Of a stretch of 64,000 bases of DNA, positions 50,939-64,000 are shown in pieces. The stretch is from the NCBI RefSeq assembly GCF_000002425.4, contig NC_037264.1, forward strand, positions 14,777,808-14,841,807. The letters are read 5' to 3'. The notes under the pieces were generated by a model that saw only the letters and a program-made list of their open reading frames with translations, had not been told where the DNA came from and searched no databases. Position 1 is the first letter of the stretch, and the number at the start of each line of letters is the position of its first letter. The DNA is from Physcomitrium patens (taxonomy: Eukaryota > Streptophyta > Bryopsida > Funariales > Funariaceae). Made by a program: the position numbers and the translations under genes.

Positions 50939-53090
50939 TTGACAATCGTATGTTTTGAGGCCTGCACAGGGTTGCACCTCTTCTGTATTCATAGTAGTAG
51001 GGTTGGATCAGTTGGAGAAACTTTCTACGCCCTCCTGTGCTGCTCTTTCTTCCCTTCTGCAGATTTTTTGTAGGGTCAATTAGATGTGTCATTCAACAGA
51101 CGTTTACACGGGGGACTACCTAGGCATTAAAGCCTTAGTTTCACAATCTGCTGTTCCCTTATGGGACAATAAGGTAGTCCAAAATGTTACAAATACTTTT
51201 GTTTTGTATATCAGGGAGAGAATTGCTGATGCTGAACATGCCGGACAGAAACGATTGGACTACACTCAACTTGTTATTCCTTCACTCAACTTGGAATTTT
51301 GGAGGAACGGCTCCAAGTTTGACTTCCAAAACATTTTGTATCTTATTTAATCATTCAAGCTATATATTTGATTGGATGATGAACTTTGGGTTGTGATCGC
51401 TGGTCCCTTGTTGAAGTGGAATTTTGAACTATCGTGACATGTTTTTGAGTTCTAGATTTTGAAGTCCCATTCACAACTCATGTGTTCATCATGTGGATTG
51501 AATAGTTACATTACATAACTTGCCAATAGTGTGCACCTCTAGCTGTTATAAAAAAAAAATTGCAATTGTAGATGACAAGAAGGTTGACTTTCTGCCTAAA
51601 TTACAGACTGTTGAACATGTGACTAAGTATCATGGAACTCGAATCCATATGTCCCATGCTACTTGTGAAGTGGCAGTTCTTTTCTCAGTATTACACTTAA
51701 TCTTGTTCCATTCCACATGAAGGAAGATATTCTTTGGAATAACACAAGAAATAAGAGGAATTATGAAGCACTTCTAGAGATTGATTTTTTCATTTTAATA
51801 ATAATAATAAGTAACAAAATTTCAACAATATAAGAATAAAAAAAGAAGATATTTTGTATAGATATAACTTTGAAACCAAATTTTGGGAAGAGTCAAAATA
51901 AAGTTTAAAAATCATATCTAAAAAGAAAGAAAGTGATGAAATAAAATTTAGGAATATTTCTTAATTTCCTACTTAAAACAAAGTACTTTGCACTTTCTTC
52001 CAAGCCTAATCCATGTTAAACTTTTAGTAATGGCGAGTTTTCTTTTTCAACATTTCCAAAACAAATCTCAAAATATTATTATTTTTAAACAAAAACAAAT
52101 AGTCCAATTATTCCAGTTGTTGACATACATTCCACACTCTTAAGTCATGCTTTGGTAGCAATCCTGCTGAGAGAATGGGAGCAGACCTCATTCATGCAAT
52201 GAGCACCAGACCACAAAGACCCAACACAAGGAGTTTGTTCTGTTGTGGGTTTCTAAATATTTTTCTATACATTAGTTCAAATTTTGCTCATCTTGGATTT
52301 TCTATACAACCCATACAAGAACTTTCATAAAATCAAATAAATAAATGTTTTCATAAAATCAAATAAATGATGTTTTCATAAAAAGAGACATGTATATATA
52401 TATATATATATAGATGTATAATCTCCATGGGTCTCTATACATTAAAAAATAAATTGAACTAAGGCAAAATTATTCAAAACAAGGTTGTTGGATCGAAAAA
52501 ATTCTAAGAAGATAATGGTGTAAAGGATTTCATATATGATTTCCTCCTTCTATGTTTGCATTAGGGGGTTTCAAACATGGCCTTTTTGGGTGGCATTTTA
52601 TCTGTGATGCAAGCTCAAAGTATCTTGTGATATTTCAAAATACCACTTGATACTTCACCAAATCACCCACCTCACAAGGTAGGTGATTTTGAAATCGAAA
52701 TATCAAAAGAAGGTTGGATCAAATATCAAAAATTGTGTCACTTGCATCAGCTCTCTTCCCTCAAAGTACTTTGCACTTTCTCCATACCAAGCAATAATAA
52801 AGTTTAAATCAGGGGATAATATCAAGAGGTAATAAAGTTTGAATAGTGATATATTGGATTTGATATTTCAAGTGATCTCAAAAGTATTAGGTTGTGAATC
52901 CCACCTATTTGGTTTTGCAAAAATGCCATGTTTGAAAACTCCTATTTAAATAATATCACAAAAAAACCAAAGATTGTACAATTTTCATCATATTATGCAA
53001 CAATAAATTCTAATCCATCACACGACATTACTTATACATAAATGAAGTTCATCACATCCATTTTACAAACCTCATTTGAAGAGCTAAAAC
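50939..53090. other. 3' flank of S6K and AT-rich spacer
   Basis: It contains the probable S6K 3' UTR (to about 51700). AT-rich DNA without a gene follows, with a short direct repeat (TTTTCATAAAATCAAATAAA, 52327-52380) and a small (TA)n run near 52393. Confidence 0.6.
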
Positions 53091-56000
53091 AATGATGCCA
53101 TGTTCAGAGAGGCGAGATGGATGAGGTGGAGGAGGAGGAGGAAGGGGGTCCAGATGGACCACATGGACTGTGCACACGGAGGCTGGTTTTTCTAGAATCT
53201 AAGGGATGGTCAATAGCCAAAGCTGACCATGAAAAAGGAGGAAGTCAAATGAGGACAAGGTGGGGAGCAGCATGATGAATGGGGTCCCATGCCTGAGCTG
53301 CAGAGTCCCCAAAGTGAAGACAAGTCACGCGCTGTTCATATCCATTCCATGAACATGCCCTTCTTTCATTCACACACACACACACTCACACACACAAGGC
53401 TCTCTTTTCCTCTCCCTAGGGTCAATGTCAACTTTATACACTAGTCTATTTGGTTCCTTGTATTAATCATGAGATGATTCATGAGTTTTTTATTTTATTC
53501 TGAATTGTTCATTAGACACTGAATGGCCATTCATTGGTTGATGTTGACATTTGCGTTCTTTAGTGGAGGTTAAGCCAATCATGTATTGCAGTCAGTAAAA
53601 GTAGAGTATATTCTATTTTGTATCTACACACACGCGCACACGTACACAGAGCAGAGAAGAAGAACCACTTCGCCACTATTTTTTGTGAATAATATTAAAT
53701 AATAAATCATCTGTTTTACTCTGAGAATATCTATCACTTGTTCCAAACACTCGTAACTTGTAGTCTACTTCAGTGCATGGGCGTCAATTCCCCATCCGAG
53801 TTTCAGACATTCCCATAATTTGCAGGCTTGACTACGAGTAACTGTGTGATTGTCCTGTCAGCGAGGTGTGTTACGGAATGGTGAAGCATTCAACATGACG
53901 ATCAACGCCACGCCTCAAGTCGCGGTCCTTTCTTCAGATTGGAAGCCAAGTTTGAAACTATTGTGATAAACCTCCAAGTCCGAGAGGACTTGAAAATTTT
54001 GAAGTTAGGTCCCAAAACGTGAGCAGATAAGCTTTGTCAGAGCGGGGCCTGCATCGACAGGTGTAAATCTCTCGCTTCTAAAAGTCACTGCATGCGGATA
54101 CCGCTCGAGCCAACACACAGCCCGCCTCGCTAACATGCTCTCGGCCATAGATTCTCCATCTCGATTCCAATCGGTATTCCTCAAGATCAACATGCAAGCA
54201 TCTCATCATGAGTGGAAGGACGAAGGACGCTCCTTGGCGGAGAGGAAACGCTCTCCAATAGCTAAGCACCACCAATGGAATCGGCTGTCTACTGTGAGGA
54301 TTTTGTACCCTAAAGAATATACAAGCCTTAATCGAATCAGAGACCTCGTATGTCTCTCGCGCTGAACCCGGCGGAGTAGCAAGCGTACGAGCCGAGTAAT
54401 GATTTTTTAAGGCTCCACTCCCTCCCATGTCTTCCTTTATTACTACCAACTCTCATGCATGGTGTGGTACTTGGAAGCCTACATATATTCGGTGCTGGCA
54501 GGGTGGCTAGATTCTAATGGAGTATCTCAAAACCTGACGATGCAGCTCGCGCTGTACCGCACGATGGATCTTATACATGTACAAGGAGTACCCAATGAAA
54601 ACAAAGATCTAGTACTTGCTTGATTACAACTAGCACTGAGCATGATCGTGTGTATTTAGTCCAGCTTCCCAATGTGCACATCTCTGAAACTTCTTATCAT
54701 CTAGTTACAGCTAAGACAATTATTTGATGGTCTTGATTGGACTGTTGGAGGGCTGTCTTGTACACGTTTATGTTATTGGAAGTATTTCAGGATTCCTTCG
54801 TGTCAAAGGAAGCTCACAAGACAATACATGAACTGACCTTCCTCGTGTCGTGGATAAGATGCACCCCAACCGCTCAAAAATTAGCGTTCTTTCCGCTTCA
54901 TGATTTAAAATACAGCTAGATCGTGAAACACGGGCATAAGCAATATGCAGGAGGTGTCAAACACTGTCAAGTGTCAGTACTACGGCGGATCAACCCCGCT
55001 AGATCTGATTGAGGTCTCAGGTTACAAATATTGAGCATGGTTGCACACCTGCACTGGAAATTTGTAGAAAATATGGGATAACGTTGGTGATCATGTGCCT
55101 CGGAGCTTCGTCTTTACTGTCAAGGCGCTGCAACAATACAGCTTAAGCCCATCCTAAGTTCGATGGATATGGCGCCATTATGTTCTAAGTTTTACTTCGA
55201 CGTGTCACACTTCGAATCTTCAGGTTACTGATATCTACTCAGCGTTGCGCGAAATGATCACATGCCCCGCTCAGGAGTCCCTCTCCTGCTATCAGGTGCA
55301 GCCTGAACTTCATTGACATCCAAAAGGTTATGGAATTGTGGAACGCAGCACATGTTCACGGGACTTGCAGGACACATTTGCAGGAGTCTCGCACCTTCAA
55401 GAAATGAACATCTTGGCAGAAACCGTTGTAACTACTGACAAATTCTGCAGAAGGAGAAGTATGAAGTCACTATTTCACAACACTCCACATGGCATTCAGT
55501 CACGACCAACAAAGGAATGAAATTTCATCCTCTCCCGCGCTTCCCTCTCAATAACCACCATCTTTCCAACTGCTCCTATAGAGACAAGCAGAAAAAGGAA
55601 AGCTTAATCAGGGATAGGTAGAGACAATCTGCAAAATGCTCAGGACTAAGTCTTGGTAATTGGAAATCAAGAATATTGAAGTGCAATTTATTCGTGACGT
55701 TTGAACAATGAATCAGTTCGTTAATCCTTTCTTGAGACTTTTTGAATCAAAATAGTATACTAAATGAGCCCCAATTGCTCATCGACAATAAAAGTCTGAG
55801 AATTAGCACCAAATAGTTGCACAGCAGTACTTCCACAACCCGCTTATATTACACTATTAATTCATTTCTCTCACAGAGCTGGACCACTGCACGCTGGTAG
55901 CAAAAGCTAGAGCCCATTGGCAGACCTCACATAAGTTATAAACTACCTCAATTCTATTCACAAATCCGTGTTCGCAACATCCAATTCACGACGTCTTGCA

Positions 56001-56106
56001 CAAGTGCACACGACATTTGCATATTACTATCAAAGTCTACAGATAAGGGGCAATGTACAGATCGAGTAATTTACAGGCACCGTCAGGCTCCTTCGCGCCA
56101 CCATAA
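53091..56106. other. intergenic region with no recognisable gene
   Basis: It contains GA-rich (53130-53150) and (CA)n-rich (53370-53400, 53626-53650) tracts. Composition is balanced from 53750 to 55500, but only short, unconserved ORFs are present. The last 600 bp probably include the 3' UTR of the Dof gene on the minus strand. Confidence 0.55.
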
Positions 56107-57255
56107 CTATTGAAAGATATCATGCATATCGTGCATGTCTTGCCACATCGAGGAGACTGTATCGCCCTCTTCATAGCCACTGTTCGAGTAACCGTTGGTG
56201 GGTGTGCTCCCTTCCTCTTCGATCGTGCTGGAGCCATGAGGGGGCGAGGAGCCGTTGGTAGGAAGTGTACCACCTCTCGAGTCCAGCTGATTTTGGTTCC
56301 AAGCAGCTGGTTTCCCTCCCAGCTGGGGCCGCGAGTTCAGCCCCAAGTGCAGTAGCATCGACGAATCATATCCTCCATTCTTCGGAATAGTCTGCAGAGT
56401 TGCTGGAACACCTGTTTTGCCAGCACCCTGGTCAGCAGCACTTGCCGGAGTGGCGCTAGTCGGATTGGACTGTTCCCACATGGAAAAAACTGGGTGATTA
56501 CCGGCCTGAGGATGGGGGTTTTGCGGCACCATATTGCCCCAGAATTCAGGCTTCACGGATCCCACGGTACCGTTGGTGTTGACGGCGTTGTCGACTTGAA
56601 GCTGAGATCCCAGATCCGGTCCGTAGTAGTTTCCAGTGACCGGTGGCATCGAATGCGGAATCATCGTGCCATACATGGGGCGCATAGACTGAAATTCTTG
56701 CTGTGCAGTTTTGCTAGACAACGGCTGGGTATACATTCCTTGGGTATGGTCCACGGAGTAAGTAGGGTAATGATTCTGTGGTACGAAACCTGGTAGTTGG
56801 GAGAAATTGAATCCCGACATGTCGTGTGTCAACAACTGCTGGAATCCCATGTTCGGCATCCCCGGTTGTCCTCCAGCGGTGGCCATGGCAAGCGGGCTAC
56901 CGACGGAACCTGGACCTGTTCGCAAGTAAGGCTCCTGCCTCTGATGTCGGTTTTTCTTCCGGGAGCCTCCCCCCACCGGGACGTTTCGAAGGGTACCCCC
57001 AACAGTCCAGTATCTCTGGCATTGCCTGCAAAAGTGCCTGGGCTGGTTTACACTGTAATTGTTGTAATAGCAGAACTTAGTGTTCATCGACTCACATCGC
57101 GGACAGGGCAAAACTTTCTGAGGTTTCTCGAGGGCTTTCTTGCCAGGCGAGGCTGGGGACGCAGGTGTACCTGTAGCACCTAATGTTAATTTCCTTGACT
57201 CCTTTTCCAATGATCCCACACTAGTATCATCTTTTGAAGCAGGTAGGTGCACCAT
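56107..57255 (-). CDS. Dof zinc-finger transcription factor (CDF-like)
   Basis: A single open exon of 382 residues encodes a plant-specific Dof protein, a nuclear DNA-binding factor that recognises AAAG sites. The zinc finger is complete: CPRC (C51, C54) and C76, C79 in HFCRQC, giving CX2CX21CX2C. It is followed by [20 protein letters not shown] and a basic KKNRHQRQ stretch that may act in nuclear import. The long C-terminal region is rich in Pro, Gly, Asn, Gln, Ser and Met and ends in an acidic/aromatic [13 protein letters not shown] tail, plausible as a regulatory or activation surface. The start [10 protein letters not shown] is the first ATG in frame. A subfamily call beyond CDF-like is tentative. 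Confidence 0.93.
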   Translation of the reverse strand: MVHLPASKDDTSVGSLEKESRKLTLGATGTPASPASPGKKALEKPQKVLPCPRCESMNTKFCYYNNYSVNQPRHFCRQCQRYWTVGGTLRNVPVGGGSRKKNRHQRQEPYLRTGPGSVGSPLAMATAGGQPGMPNMGFQQLLTHDMSGFNFSQLPGFVPQNHYPTYSVDHTQGMYTQPLSSKTAQQEFQSMRPMYGTMIPHSMPPVTGNYYGPDLGSQLQVDNAVNTNGTVGSVKPEFWGNMVPQNPHPQAGNHPVFSMWEQSNPTSATPASAADQGAGKTGVPATLQTIPKNGGYDSSMLLHLGLNSRPQLGGKPAAWNQNQLDSRGGTLPTNGSSPPHGSSTIEEEGSTPTNGYSNSGYEEGDTVSSMWQDMHDMHDIFQ

Positions 57256-58870
57256 TTTGATATATGCTGCTTGTTAACTGTCCGATAATATTTTCCAGAA
57301 CAGGAATAAGAGGTCTGTTACTGGCTTCAATCCAGCTCCCATTCCAAGTCAGAGCCCCGAAATTTGCAGACCGCGATCCCTTCTCATAAAAACTCGACGA
57401 AAGATACACTCCACCTCGGATCAGAAATCTAGACAGCGGTAAACTCACTAGTCGTCGAGTTCACCTTGGACTCGCCCACAGATCGATACAAACCAACACC
57501 GCATACAGCAGACCTCAGACCGTGCGCTCTCACCCACCTACAGGACACACAAAGATTCACCAAAGAGCCGCAAGCCTGACCTCGAGCGCACACAAAATCA
57601 ATACACCTACAAAGCATCCAACTAGTGACTAAATCGAACAACTAACTCCCACAGCAAAGTCTGACACCTCTCCCGGCTCACAAGTATCCCTCGCGCAGAA
57701 TCCCCACCCGAAAACTAGCAGCTGCCGACGCTTTAACTTTCATTTGCCGAGGAGATCGAAACCTTCAGCTCCAACGGAGGCCAACTTACAAAAAACCAAC
57801 ACAGCCCAGGGATCCAAGACCTCTGCAAGGTCACCAAGGGGAAAAGAAAAAAGACAAAAAGAAGAAAAAAACTATCTGCACAGCGCGCGCTACGCAACAA
57901 GGTGATGAAAGGACGGGTGCCGGACGACGATTAGATGATAACTGCAACGATCTGATGGGAGACCGTCCAGCAGGCGTCGAAGCGGGATGGGATGGATTAT
58001 GGGTGGTTGCATGAGCTGGGCTGCTGTGGGAACGCGATACTCCCATAAGATGCAAGACACGGTGCGGGCTGATCAAGGGCGCATCGAAGGATCTGAGGTG
58101 TGGCTGGGGTGCGACGAGTATCGATCATCCTTCGGGCCGAGGAGGAGGGGTGGGGAAGGGAGGGATGGGTGGTGTCGCGATGCCGTCGGCTGGAAGCGAA
58201 TAAGAGGCACTGCGATGGACGTGGACGGGGCAAGACCGTGTAGAAGACGAGCCATTGGCCCCTCACACTTGGGGCAGCCGCCTTATCCTCCCCGCTGCGT
58301 CTGTGGCCCAATCTCCGCAGAAGCCCCCCTACTACCACCACCACCACAATCACCCTCTCCTGTAGCCCAGCGCTGCCCTGCTTTGCCTTGCTCTTCACTC
58401 TCTCCTCCTCTGAAACCTGCCCCTTTCAACCCTGCCCTGCCCTGCTCTGCTGAAACCCACACTAACTGGGTTTCGCAGGCCACCTTACTTAGTGTGCCAA
58501 CACATCCCCCCCCCCCCAAACCCACACTTTGTTGTGAACCCAGTGCCAGTGCGCACCCAGCTGCCCGAGTTTGTTGTGTATTGTTTCGCTTTCCCTTCTG
58601 GTCGATGGGATCCGGGATGAAGAAAAACTTTCAGCTCAGAATCTTCTCTTGTTTGTCTCCAGCGCATCTTCGGCATCAACGTGGTCGTTCTAGACCGGTC
58701 TTCTTCTCATTTGCTCTGGACTCGGTCTCAGTTTCTCGTCGTCGGAGTTTCTGGATAGGACACAGTTGTTTTAGCATTTCACTTGGATGGCTTTGTGGCC
58801 AAATGGCGGTTGTCCTCGGAGGTTGCTTGATCATGCGAGATGGTGGATATTGTTCTGGTTTTTGAGGTTA
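57256..58870. other. GC-rich upstream region of the Dof gene
   Basis: It probably holds the Dof 5' UTR and promoter. It includes a C-rich strand (58280-58530) with 12 consecutive Cs at 58506-58517. Overlapping ORFs on both strands are low-complexity and show no known domain, so none is called as a gene. Confidence 0.5.
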
Positions 58871-60775
58871 CTGTGAAATATTTTGAATGCTAAGTGCACC
58901 TAGATCTGATACCGCCCTAACAACTTCTCAAACTTTTTGTAAGCTGGTTTTGGAAGACAAAAGGAAATAAGAGAAAGAAAAGTAGCAAGACATAAATAAA
59001 TTAATAAATAAATAAAGACAAAGAAAAGAACAGATATTTCATTCTTATTTTTTTTCTCCTTCATGGCATTTGCAAGATCATATATATACATATACATATG
59101 CAGTATACAAAATATATGTCTTCAGCTCTCAGAATTACAAATCACAATAGTAACAATTGTCTGAAATATAAAAAAAAAATTATGAATAGTATTCATGATA
59201 TACATCACCTCATTAAACAGAACTAACTTACCAAAACATTTCTAAGATATAAAATAATAAAGATGATGTAGACCTTGTGTAATCTAATCACCAAGCACTT
59301 AGTGAACAAATCCTGTACAAGAGCAGCATGAAGAGGTCCCTCCACTACAAGGGCTCTTGCACAACCAGTTCACAATCACAACCTGCATTATTGAGGCATT
59401 TGCCTACAACTCAGCTTGTTCATGTGTGGTCACAAAAAGTATGAGCTTTTTGACAAGTCTGTTTCTTTTTATTAATTTGTTTTTGGTTTTTTTTTTTTTT
59501 TTTTTTTTTTTTTGTTGTGGGTAGTGTCTTAGAGACATGAGTTTTGTATATGAAATGGATAGGTGATCATCACCCTTCTATGGCATTCCATAGGAAACAT
59601 GTATTTGACTTGTAGTTGTGGAGGACCCATCCTAGTACAAGCTTCATGATCCTAATGCCCAGGACCACATGCTTATGGCTGTATCCACCCATCCATCCAT
59701 TTCCACTTGTTCATCCATCCATTCATTAGTGGTATTGAGTTGATCATGACCCTCTTCTTACAAAACTTTCTTAGCTCTACACCATTTTTGTGGGTTTTTT
59801 ATTATATTTTTTTATTTTATTATTTAAAAATCAGTCATACATTATAATATAATATAGGGGAATGTTAAACAAATCCATGCTTTTACTAAATAGACCCGTT
59901 TTTTATGAAGAACATGTTTAGAGATTATTCTTACATTTCATTACTATTGTTCAATAGGTTAGATGTTAATTTAGTTAATTGCATATGAAATTTATAGCTT
60001 AAATCTATGCTTTGTTGAATTGCATGTTGTGGAGTTGTTGACATGAAAGTTATCAAAAGGATATGTGCGTTTGGTTTATAGTCTGAGGATTTTAAATTGA
60101 AACCAACTTCACTTCTATGTTCAAATGAAGTAAAAAACTTGTTGTAAATTAAATTGAATTTTTATTGCGTTTTATAGAAGGTGGGAATGTAAACATCTTT
60201 TCTTAGGTTTGAGGCACAGATTACGATCACTTAAATCATTGATCAACATTAAATAAAAGCATTGAAATTATCAATATTTTTCAATCATCGTGGAATGTTA
60301 TCTTCCGTTACTGTATCAGAAACTAATCCATGTCCAAAATGCCCATTTTAAACCTTCCATTATTAACATTAAAGAATTTAACTCATAAAAGCTGTTAAAG
60401 TCACACGCATGTCCATTGGCGTTGATGCCAAATACAAGATTAGCAATAGTATCATCCAGCGCTTTTAATACACAGAAACACGCACACAACATATATAGAT
60501 AGATATATAGATAGATAGATAGATATATTCTCATACACACATTCCCATATCTAAGAGCAAACAGCCCAGGTTGACAGTCAAACAACGTGGATCAAAACAC
60601 AAATGGCTGTTCAAGCATTTGCAAGGGGAAATCTCCGAAGACGTGCGTCGATGCAGTGTTCGAAAGACTCACAAGAAATCCTTAAGTAGAGTCACACGAA
60701 ATCCTCGAGAAGCTTATCTTTCAAGTTTGTAGTCGAAAGAGTAGTCGACCCAAACATGTCTAAGCGAGGATGTTG

Positions 60776-60815
<40 letters not shown>

Positions 60816-62440
60816 GAAGAGGAAGAGTAAGCTTGTAAACCAGAGCCAAAGATGTGATACGGTTAATGGTTGAGTGAGTGAGTGCACAGATTCCGTGCTT
60901 CGAGGGCTGACTCCGGTGGGCTTTCAGTGGGTAATGGAGTCCCATTCATGAGGGTACATTATATGGCTTTCTAGAAGAGTGGAGGTATAACTGCAAGGAC
61001 ACAATCAGGCCAAGCTCCATCACTGAGTGACAGGGTACAAAGGGGAGGCGCAACCATCGAGAGAGCAACGTTGGCCCACTAAGAAGGGGCACCAAAACTG
61101 GTACTCACCACCACCACCTTCACCACCAGGCTGCCGGCCCAAGCCCAGAATTTGACGCAACAGACCCCACACAGAACTTTCATTGCGACTGCAGCGGGTG
61201 CTGTCACTGCTGCAAGGGTTGGTTCCCAGCCTTGTTGTTGAAGCAAAACGTGATGCAAGGACTCACACTGCTGCTACTGCTGCTGGCGCTGCGACGCGAC
61301 GCGACGCAACGCAGGACTGACCACTGCAGTCCGTCTCCAGACAGCCAGCCAGCCAGGCACCAGGTCTGGGCCGCGGTCTCGGTGCTTGGAGCTGCAGCAC
61401 TGTACACCTGTGGAGGTTGGGTCATCGCTTTCCAATCACTCTTAGCGTTGGGCCAAGGCGATGCGCCGGCTCCCATTGCTATGGTGAATGATTATCCTTT
61501 GTCGAGGCGGTCAATTCCGTTTTGGGGTGAATAGCCTCCCACCCCCGTCTATTCTGCTGGCATGACGCCCAAATCTGGATCCAATGCATATATATCTGGG
61601 ACACCGCATCGATTTTGCCTTCCTAATTATTGCAGTTAAGATCCCCAACAGATCGTCGTTGAAACTGTCATCCATGCAGGCCTTAATTTGTGCATGGATG
61701 TCCTAACGAGACCGAACTTTCCAATGCTAATTTGACATGCATGTGAGATCCTTTTTCATTGTTAAAAATGAAATAAAAACATTCCCATGTTTTGGATATG
61801 GTGCATGCTTTTGATTCCATAGTGCATAGAAAAGCATTCTTTGAAGAACCCCGGTCGCCAGGGCCTGTGAAAATCAAATTTCACCACGCTATTTATTGGG
61901 TGGAAAGTGAGTTTATAATTCAAATTTACTTTGCGTCAATGACAGATTAATTACTTGATACACTAAATGGAGGAAAAACTGGCATGAGCTATTCATTCCA
62001 GAAAACGGGTGATATTTCCTTACTATTTAAAAATCTGAATTGAGGTGTTAATAAGTCCTTCCGTAAAACATTCTGACAACAAAATTCTTAACAAAACAAA
62101 AGTGCAATCATACCATTTTTTTTTCATTTTCGGAAGATAATTTGTTTGTCTTTTATCAATGGTTTTTCTCACGTCATTTTGTCTATAATTATCACGCATT
62201 GTTACTGTGATTTAATAATGAAAAACCGTTTCCAACACTAAATTGCAGAAAGAAGTATTTGCGATGATCGTGCAGAGAGTTGATTATTTAATCACTTTTA
62301 CCCAGAAGAGGGAGTCGGATATTGTTTGCACTACTTTCCATGTGAGTGACATGTGACTAGGCTGATATATGTTGGAGTGGCCCCGGCGCATGGAAAAAAG
62401 CAGGCTGGGAAGCCGACTACGCATTATGAAGGGTTGAAAT
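58871..62440. other. intergenic region, no supported gene
   Basis: It is mostly AT-rich to 60600, with a T run at 59487-59513, (TAGA)n near 60500-60525 and a GA run at 60779-60811. A GC-richer island at 61080-61530 has CTG- and CGACG-type short repeats and only unrecognised ORFs. Confidence 0.55.
60779..60811. repeat. (GA)n microsatellite
   Basis: About 33 bp of uninterrupted GA dinucleotides, followed by GAGGAAGAGGAAGAG. Confidence 0.9.
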
Positions 62441-64000
62441 AATGATTTGCGTGACCTATAAAGGCTGCTCAGCGGCACCAGCAGTTGCGACCTGGAGGAG
62501 CACAGTCAAGGACCTGCTCTGCGCCGCGTCGACCGTGTCCCAGGCTGATTGGGGCGTGGTGGAAAGGTCTGCCGAGCCTCCCGGATGCAGGCAGGCACAA
62601 AAAAACAAACAAACAAACAAGCTGGGAACCAGAAAGCGGGCGCGCGGGATGTGCATCTGCGGTAGTGTGTGCAGCAGGACTGAGAAGGGGAAGGGGGGCC
62701 ACCGCTTCTCAAAGATCACCACTCCCTTCCTCTCGCCCAAAAGATCTCCCTGCCGCACTTGGTGCGCATCCTCCAATTTCCCAGACTCCTTTCCATCGGC
62801 TGAAATGCCACTGTCGCAGCAGAGGCATCATCGTCGGTCGATCCCCACCAGATCCCACGCTTTCCCATCCTTCCGTGCCGCCTGGGTGGTGGTTCCTGTT
62901 CATCTTCCATCGACGGAGACCAGCGACCCTCAGCCCCGTCACTTCATAATTCCCTAGGTCCCCTATATTGCCACCCCCACCCGCGCCTCGTCCACTCTGT
63001 GGCAATCAATCCCTCTTCATGTGGCCACTGCCACGCCTCGACACTTGGAAACCTGCAACACGGCCAACCTGCAATTGCACCACTTAGTCCTCCGGTCTTC
63101 CTCGCCACACGCACACACACAACAACAAAAACAACTCATCTTGAGAAAATCTGTCCAAGCTCTTCACCCCGTTTCTCCAGCCACTCGATTCTTGAATCCC
63201 ACCTCATCTGTCGTATCGAATACTCTCCGATGCTGCTGATGATGCGAAGCTTTTGGTCTTAAACCCTGCAGATCTCATACGTATCGTGCAGCCATGTGGG
63301 TCTGGGTGGTGTCTCCGGCATGCAACGCAGCATCGAATCTTCTAAAGCAACAATGGCACATACACACACAAACACATACTAGCTTGATGATGTTGATGCA
63401 TGGAAACTTGGTCCTTCTCCATTTGCTGAGCTCGTCGTTGATGGCGTGCATGCAACAGGCTGCTCAGCGAGTGATCGAACCATTTTTACAGCCACCTTAT
63501 GGCATCGAATTCTATGATTTGTATTCTTTTCTGCCATTGCGGTTTTGGTCGGTTTGAATGGACTGTGTTCACAACGTTGGTGAAGTCTCTTCCATTCTGT
63601 TCCTTCGTAGGGCTTTACTGTGTTGTTTTTTCATGGACTGTCAGTTTCTCATTTTGACATATGCTGTACAGATTTCGGATGAAACGTGGTAAAGGGATTT
63701 GCTTTTGAAGGGTTTTTGTGCACTCTAAGTAGTTGAAACTTTCATGTGTGTGGCTGGGTGTATGTATGTATATATATATATAGAAGTATATACACACACA
63801 CATACATGTATAATGTGCTTGAATTTAAAATTTTCTTACGTTGCATTATTCACCTTTGAGAGAGATAAACAAATATTGTGAGTATGGTTTCTTACTTTAT
63901 TCTTTTCATTAACTGACTACTATACAGTAGTATTTTTACTTCCATTTATTTTCATAAACTTTGAATTGGATAGAACTACAGCAGAAAATATTTTTAAAAT
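62441..64000 (+). other. GC-rich stretch, possibly the 5' region of a gene beyond the window
   Basis: A TATAAAGG box at 62457-62464 is followed by GC-rich, C-rich sequence to about 63260 and then balanced sequence. Overlapping ORFs on both strands encode unconserved, low-complexity peptides. The pattern resembles a promoter with a long leader, and no coding exon is recognisable before the window ends. Confidence 0.3.

Noticed and set aside
54290-54400. A segment that looked like it might fold as a tRNA
   Set aside because: No proper T-arm (GGTTCGA-type) or acceptor pairing could be found. No tRNA or rRNA gene is supported anywhere in the window.
54078-54449. A 123-codon minus-strand ORF
   Set aside because: No recognisable motif, and no exon-like neighbours on the same strand.
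57987-58865. A 292-codon plus-strand ORF upstream of the Dof gene
   Set aside because: It is Pro/Arg/Cys-rich with no domain, overlaps equally long minus-strand ORFs and lies in GC-rich DNA where stops are rare. Most likely chance within the Dof promoter or leader.
61232-61534. A 100-codon ORF with a Leu-rich start that looks like a signal peptide
   Set aside because: The Leu run comes from a CTG repeat, the rest is unconserved, and an overlapping minus-strand ORF is equally long.
62442-62957. Overlapping ORFs of 154-171 codons on the plus strand
   Set aside because: Two plus-strand frames and the minus strand are all open in this GC-rich block, the mark of composition rather than coding.

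Overview
This is plant nuclear DNA, most likely from a bryophyte and probably a moss. The evidence is indirect. Four intron-bearing or plant-specific gene types are present: group-3-like LEA proteins, a carotenoid cleavage dioxygenase, a plant-type S6 kinase and a Dof zinc-finger factor. They sit as small, GC-richer islands in very AT-rich DNA full of decayed LTR retrotransposons. I cannot name the species from sequence alone.

Layout. (1) 1-6059: two broken Ty3/gypsy chromovirus copies on the minus strand, A (cut by the window edge) and B (5'-truncated). (2) 6060-9060: AT-rich DNA with an LTR fragment and a Gag zinc-knuckle remnant. (3) 9511-12651: two tandem LEA genes, each with two exons. 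(4) 14155-25706: an old chromovirus (D) split by a younger complete one (C, 16713-23096) with a 5-bp target duplication. (5) 28195-31990: a 13-exon carotenoid cleavage dioxygenase gene with an apparent +1 frameshift in exon 7. (6) 32531-37933: a degenerate Ty1/copia element on the plus strand, followed by an LTR-like sequence (37934-38336) with dense heat-shock-element arrays. (7) 38337-46900: about 8.5 kb of gene-free, AT-rich DNA with eroded LTR fragments in both orientations. (8) 47968-50938: a six-exon S6 kinase gene. (9) 50939-56106: no recognisable gene. (10) 56107-57255: a Dof transcription factor on the minus strand with a GC-rich upstream region. (11) 57256-64000: no confirmed gene; the GC-rich stretch after 62441 looks like the start of a gene that lies beyond the window.

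How it fits together. The host genes do not form an operon-like unit. Their themes are desiccation protection (LEA), apocarotenoid metabolism (CCD), TOR-linked growth control (S6K) and transcription (Dof). The repeats give the clearest new signals: HSE arrays beside a TATA box in an LTR, a hairpin kept in the same place in two different LTR families, a 601-bp perfectly identical tract shared by two otherwise diverged elements, and a primer-binding-site candidate set 20 nt away from its LTR. Splice sites and reading frames were read by eye, so exon edges are predictions.
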